Positions 7,471 to 8,307 of a stretch of 8,307 nt of DNA are shown in pieces; the first letter of the stretch is position 1; each line of letters opens with the position of its first letter. The translations under genes and the position numbers were made by a program. Source of the stretch: an uncultured Akkermansia sp. (GTDB taxonomy: Bacteria > Verrucomicrobiota > Verrucomicrobiia > Verrucomicrobiales > Akkermansiaceae); the NCBI GenBank assembly GCA_904501955.1, contig CAJGCY010000114.1, forward strand, positions 1-8,307, written 5' to 3'. The notes beneath the pieces were generated by a model. It was not told the DNA's origin. It was given only the letters and a program-made list of their open reading frames with translations, and did not search any database.

Positions 7471-7500
7471 AGGATACAGCAATTCACCTACCATTGTCAA
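7471..7500 (-). promoter_or_regulatory. Sigma70-type promoter of the autotransporter gene
   Basis: On the minus strand a perfect -35 box TTGACA (7500-7495) is followed after 18 nt by TATCCT (7476-7471), which matches TATAAT at four of six positions. The start would fall near 7464, giving a leader of about 58 nt. The region is AT-rich, and the next gene downstream on this strand is the autotransporter. Confidence 0.6.
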
Positions 7501-7503
7501 AAC

Positions 7504-7627
7504 AAAAAATCGCAACTGACCAAGTTTTTCATCTTATGCACCTAGAAATAATAGGAAATTAGACTTAAATGTTGAATATAGGATGTTTAATTTACGATTT
7601 ACAATGTACAAGGTACAATTTAAGAGT
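7504..7627. other. AT-rich gene-free tract upstream of the autotransporter promoter
   Basis: A marked AT-rich segment with short repeated words (AATGTTGAATATAGGATG, GATTTACAATG) and the near-palindrome GTAC-AAG-GTAC (about 7607-7617). It resembles the TG-rich tract at 2738-2777 and likewise lies before module B. No open frame worth calling was found. It may act as an upstream promoter element, but only its composition supports that. Confidence 0.4.
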
Positions 7628-7680
7628 TCCGCTCGCCTACGGCTCGCAGGGGAAGCGGAGTTTATCAGTCGGCTTGTGTT

Positions 7681-7744
7681 CCGCGCTCAAGGCGCGGGCG
7701 GAAAGCGTGGCTTGGCTTTGCCCCACTTGAGGCGGGCCGCCTAG
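7681..7744 (-). repeat. Small intergenic repeat module B, copy 2 (inverted)
   Basis: Read on the minus strand, this segment gives CTAGGCGGC, then AGTGGGG, CAAAGCC and a CCGCGC-stem hairpin, in the same order as 2784-2850 read on the plus strand. The hairpin CCGCGC-TCAAG-GCGCGG is at 7681-7697. Its orientation is opposite to module B copy 1, whereas the two module A copies share one orientation, so the modules move or evolve independently. Confidence 0.5.
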
Positions 7745-7956
7745 AAACCAGAGCCCGTGCAAAGGGCGTCATATCAATAGCGAGGGCGTGGAGCCGCGTA
7801 GCGGCGGCCTGTCCGGCGTAGGCGCAGACGAAGACGGAAAACCACTCGTAACCTATGGATAACATTATCAGAACCCGTGAAACGGGAGGCACGGTGGGTG
7901 GCGCAAAATTGGCCTTTCGCCAAAATAAAACCGATGTTTCAACATTTTGTCGCTTC
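7745..7956. other. Gene-free, hairpin-rich intergenic segment
   Basis: No credible gene is present. Short perfect hairpins occur at 7794-7806 (GCCGC-GTA-GCGGC), 7874-7886 (CCCGT-GAA-ACGGG) and 7909-7923 (TTGGC-CTTTC-GCCAA). This interval has no counterpart beside module A copy 1, where module B and module A are only 18 nt apart. It may therefore be another repeat or an insertion; only one copy is visible here. Confidence 0.45.
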
Positions 7957-8307
7957 CCCCACAAATAGCAATTTGTGGGGCGCATTAATGTGAGCGCAGC
8001 GAACGGAATTCAAGAGTCCGGAGGACGACAGACACATAGCCGGGGGCGCAAGCCCCCGGTATGGGGAAAAGAAAATCGGAGCCCCGAGGCGCCGGAGCAA
8101 CGCGACGGCAACGAGGGCCGACAGAAAGCGTGGCTCTTAACATGCCATGTGCACGCATACGGAGGCCCGCTCATGGCTTCGGGCTTACGCCCTCGCCCTT
8201 ATCTGTCGGCCTTCCGCGTCTTCGGCTGCGCCTCAGGCGCTACAGGGCTCCCTATCATTTTCATGCGTTACCGGGGGTTCTCATCTTCGGCTACGCCTCG
8301 ATGAACC
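7957..8307 (+). repeat. Repeat module A, copy 2 (right arm cut off by the window edge)
   Basis: A direct repeat of 2869-3155, highly similar throughout. It starts with a 10-bp perfect hairpin (CCCCACAAAT-AGCA-ATTTGTGGGG, 7957-7980) and repeats the GCAA hairpin at 8040-8059. The inner foldback arms are 8116-8124 and 8203-8211. It differs by scattered substitutions, two single-base deletions and a 65-nt insertion near its end. The window stops at GATGAACC, exactly where the right inverted arm begins in copy 1, so completeness cannot be judged. It lies upstream of the autotransporter in the same orientation as copy 1, about 5.1 kb away. Confidence 0.85.
8220..8299 (+). repeat. Insertion bounded by near-identical 15-mers within module A copy 2
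   Basis: CTTCGGCTGCGCCTC (8220-8234) and CTTCGGCTACGCCTC (8285-8299) are 65 nt apart; copy 1 has only one such 15-mer (3133-3147). The length difference between the copies (350 against 287 nt) equals this 65-nt insertion minus two single-base deletions. Either copy 2 gained a block by duplication at the 15-mer, or copy 1 lost it by recombination between the two 15-mers. Confidence 0.8.

Noticed and set aside
7665..7985. 106-codon minus-strand open frame upstream of the autotransporter
   Set aside because: It runs through module B and several hairpins, has no ribosome site or recognisable domain, and is probably chance.
7975..8304. 109-codon open frame in module A copy 2
   Set aside because: Same repeat, with its C-terminal half in a different frame from copy 1; Arg/Pro/Gly/Ser-rich composition without a domain.

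Overview
This window most likely comes from a Verrucomicrobiota bacterium, probably an Akkermansia-like gut organism. The evidence is a Yej-type oligopeptide permease pair with large extra periplasmic domains, a very large autotransporter with chlamydial Pmp-style GGA(I/L/V) and FxxN repeats (a PVC-superphylum trait), and moderately GC-rich genes separated by repeat-laden intergenic DNA. The taxonomic call is inference from protein style. No rRNA, tRNA, CRISPR array or transposase gene was seen.

All three credible genes lie on the minus strand, so the window reads right to left. From the right edge: a partial copy of a ~350-bp structured repeat (module A, 7957-8307); a gene-free, hairpin-rich stretch containing an inverted small repeat (module B); an AT-rich tract with a good promoter; the 1384-residue autotransporter (3252-7406); a second gene-free stretch holding module A again as a complete foldback (2869-3213), then module B and a TG-rich tract; then yejB (1347-2678) and the 5' part of yejE (1-1343, running off the left edge).

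YejB and YejE are the two membrane subunits of an ABC importer for peptides (microcin C / oligopeptide type). They are three bases apart and must be co-transcribed. The substrate-binding protein (YejA) and ATPase (YejF) are not in view. YejF may lie beyond the left edge. The place where yejA is often found, just upstream of yejB, is occupied by repeat DNA and the autotransporter. The autotransporter is an outer-membrane surface protein with a signal peptide, 21 tandem beta-helix modules, a Pmp-like linker region and a C-terminal beta-barrel.

The most unusual feature is the repeat architecture. The autotransporter gene sits between two same-orientation copies of a repeat. The complete copy has nested inverted arms, including 57-nt outer arms with a 22-nt perfect core. 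Indels between copies break every reading frame in it, which points to a DNA or RNA structural element rather than a gene. Together with DNA-level repeats inside the passenger, this makes the locus a plausible site for recombination-driven variation of a surface protein. That role is inferred, not shown.
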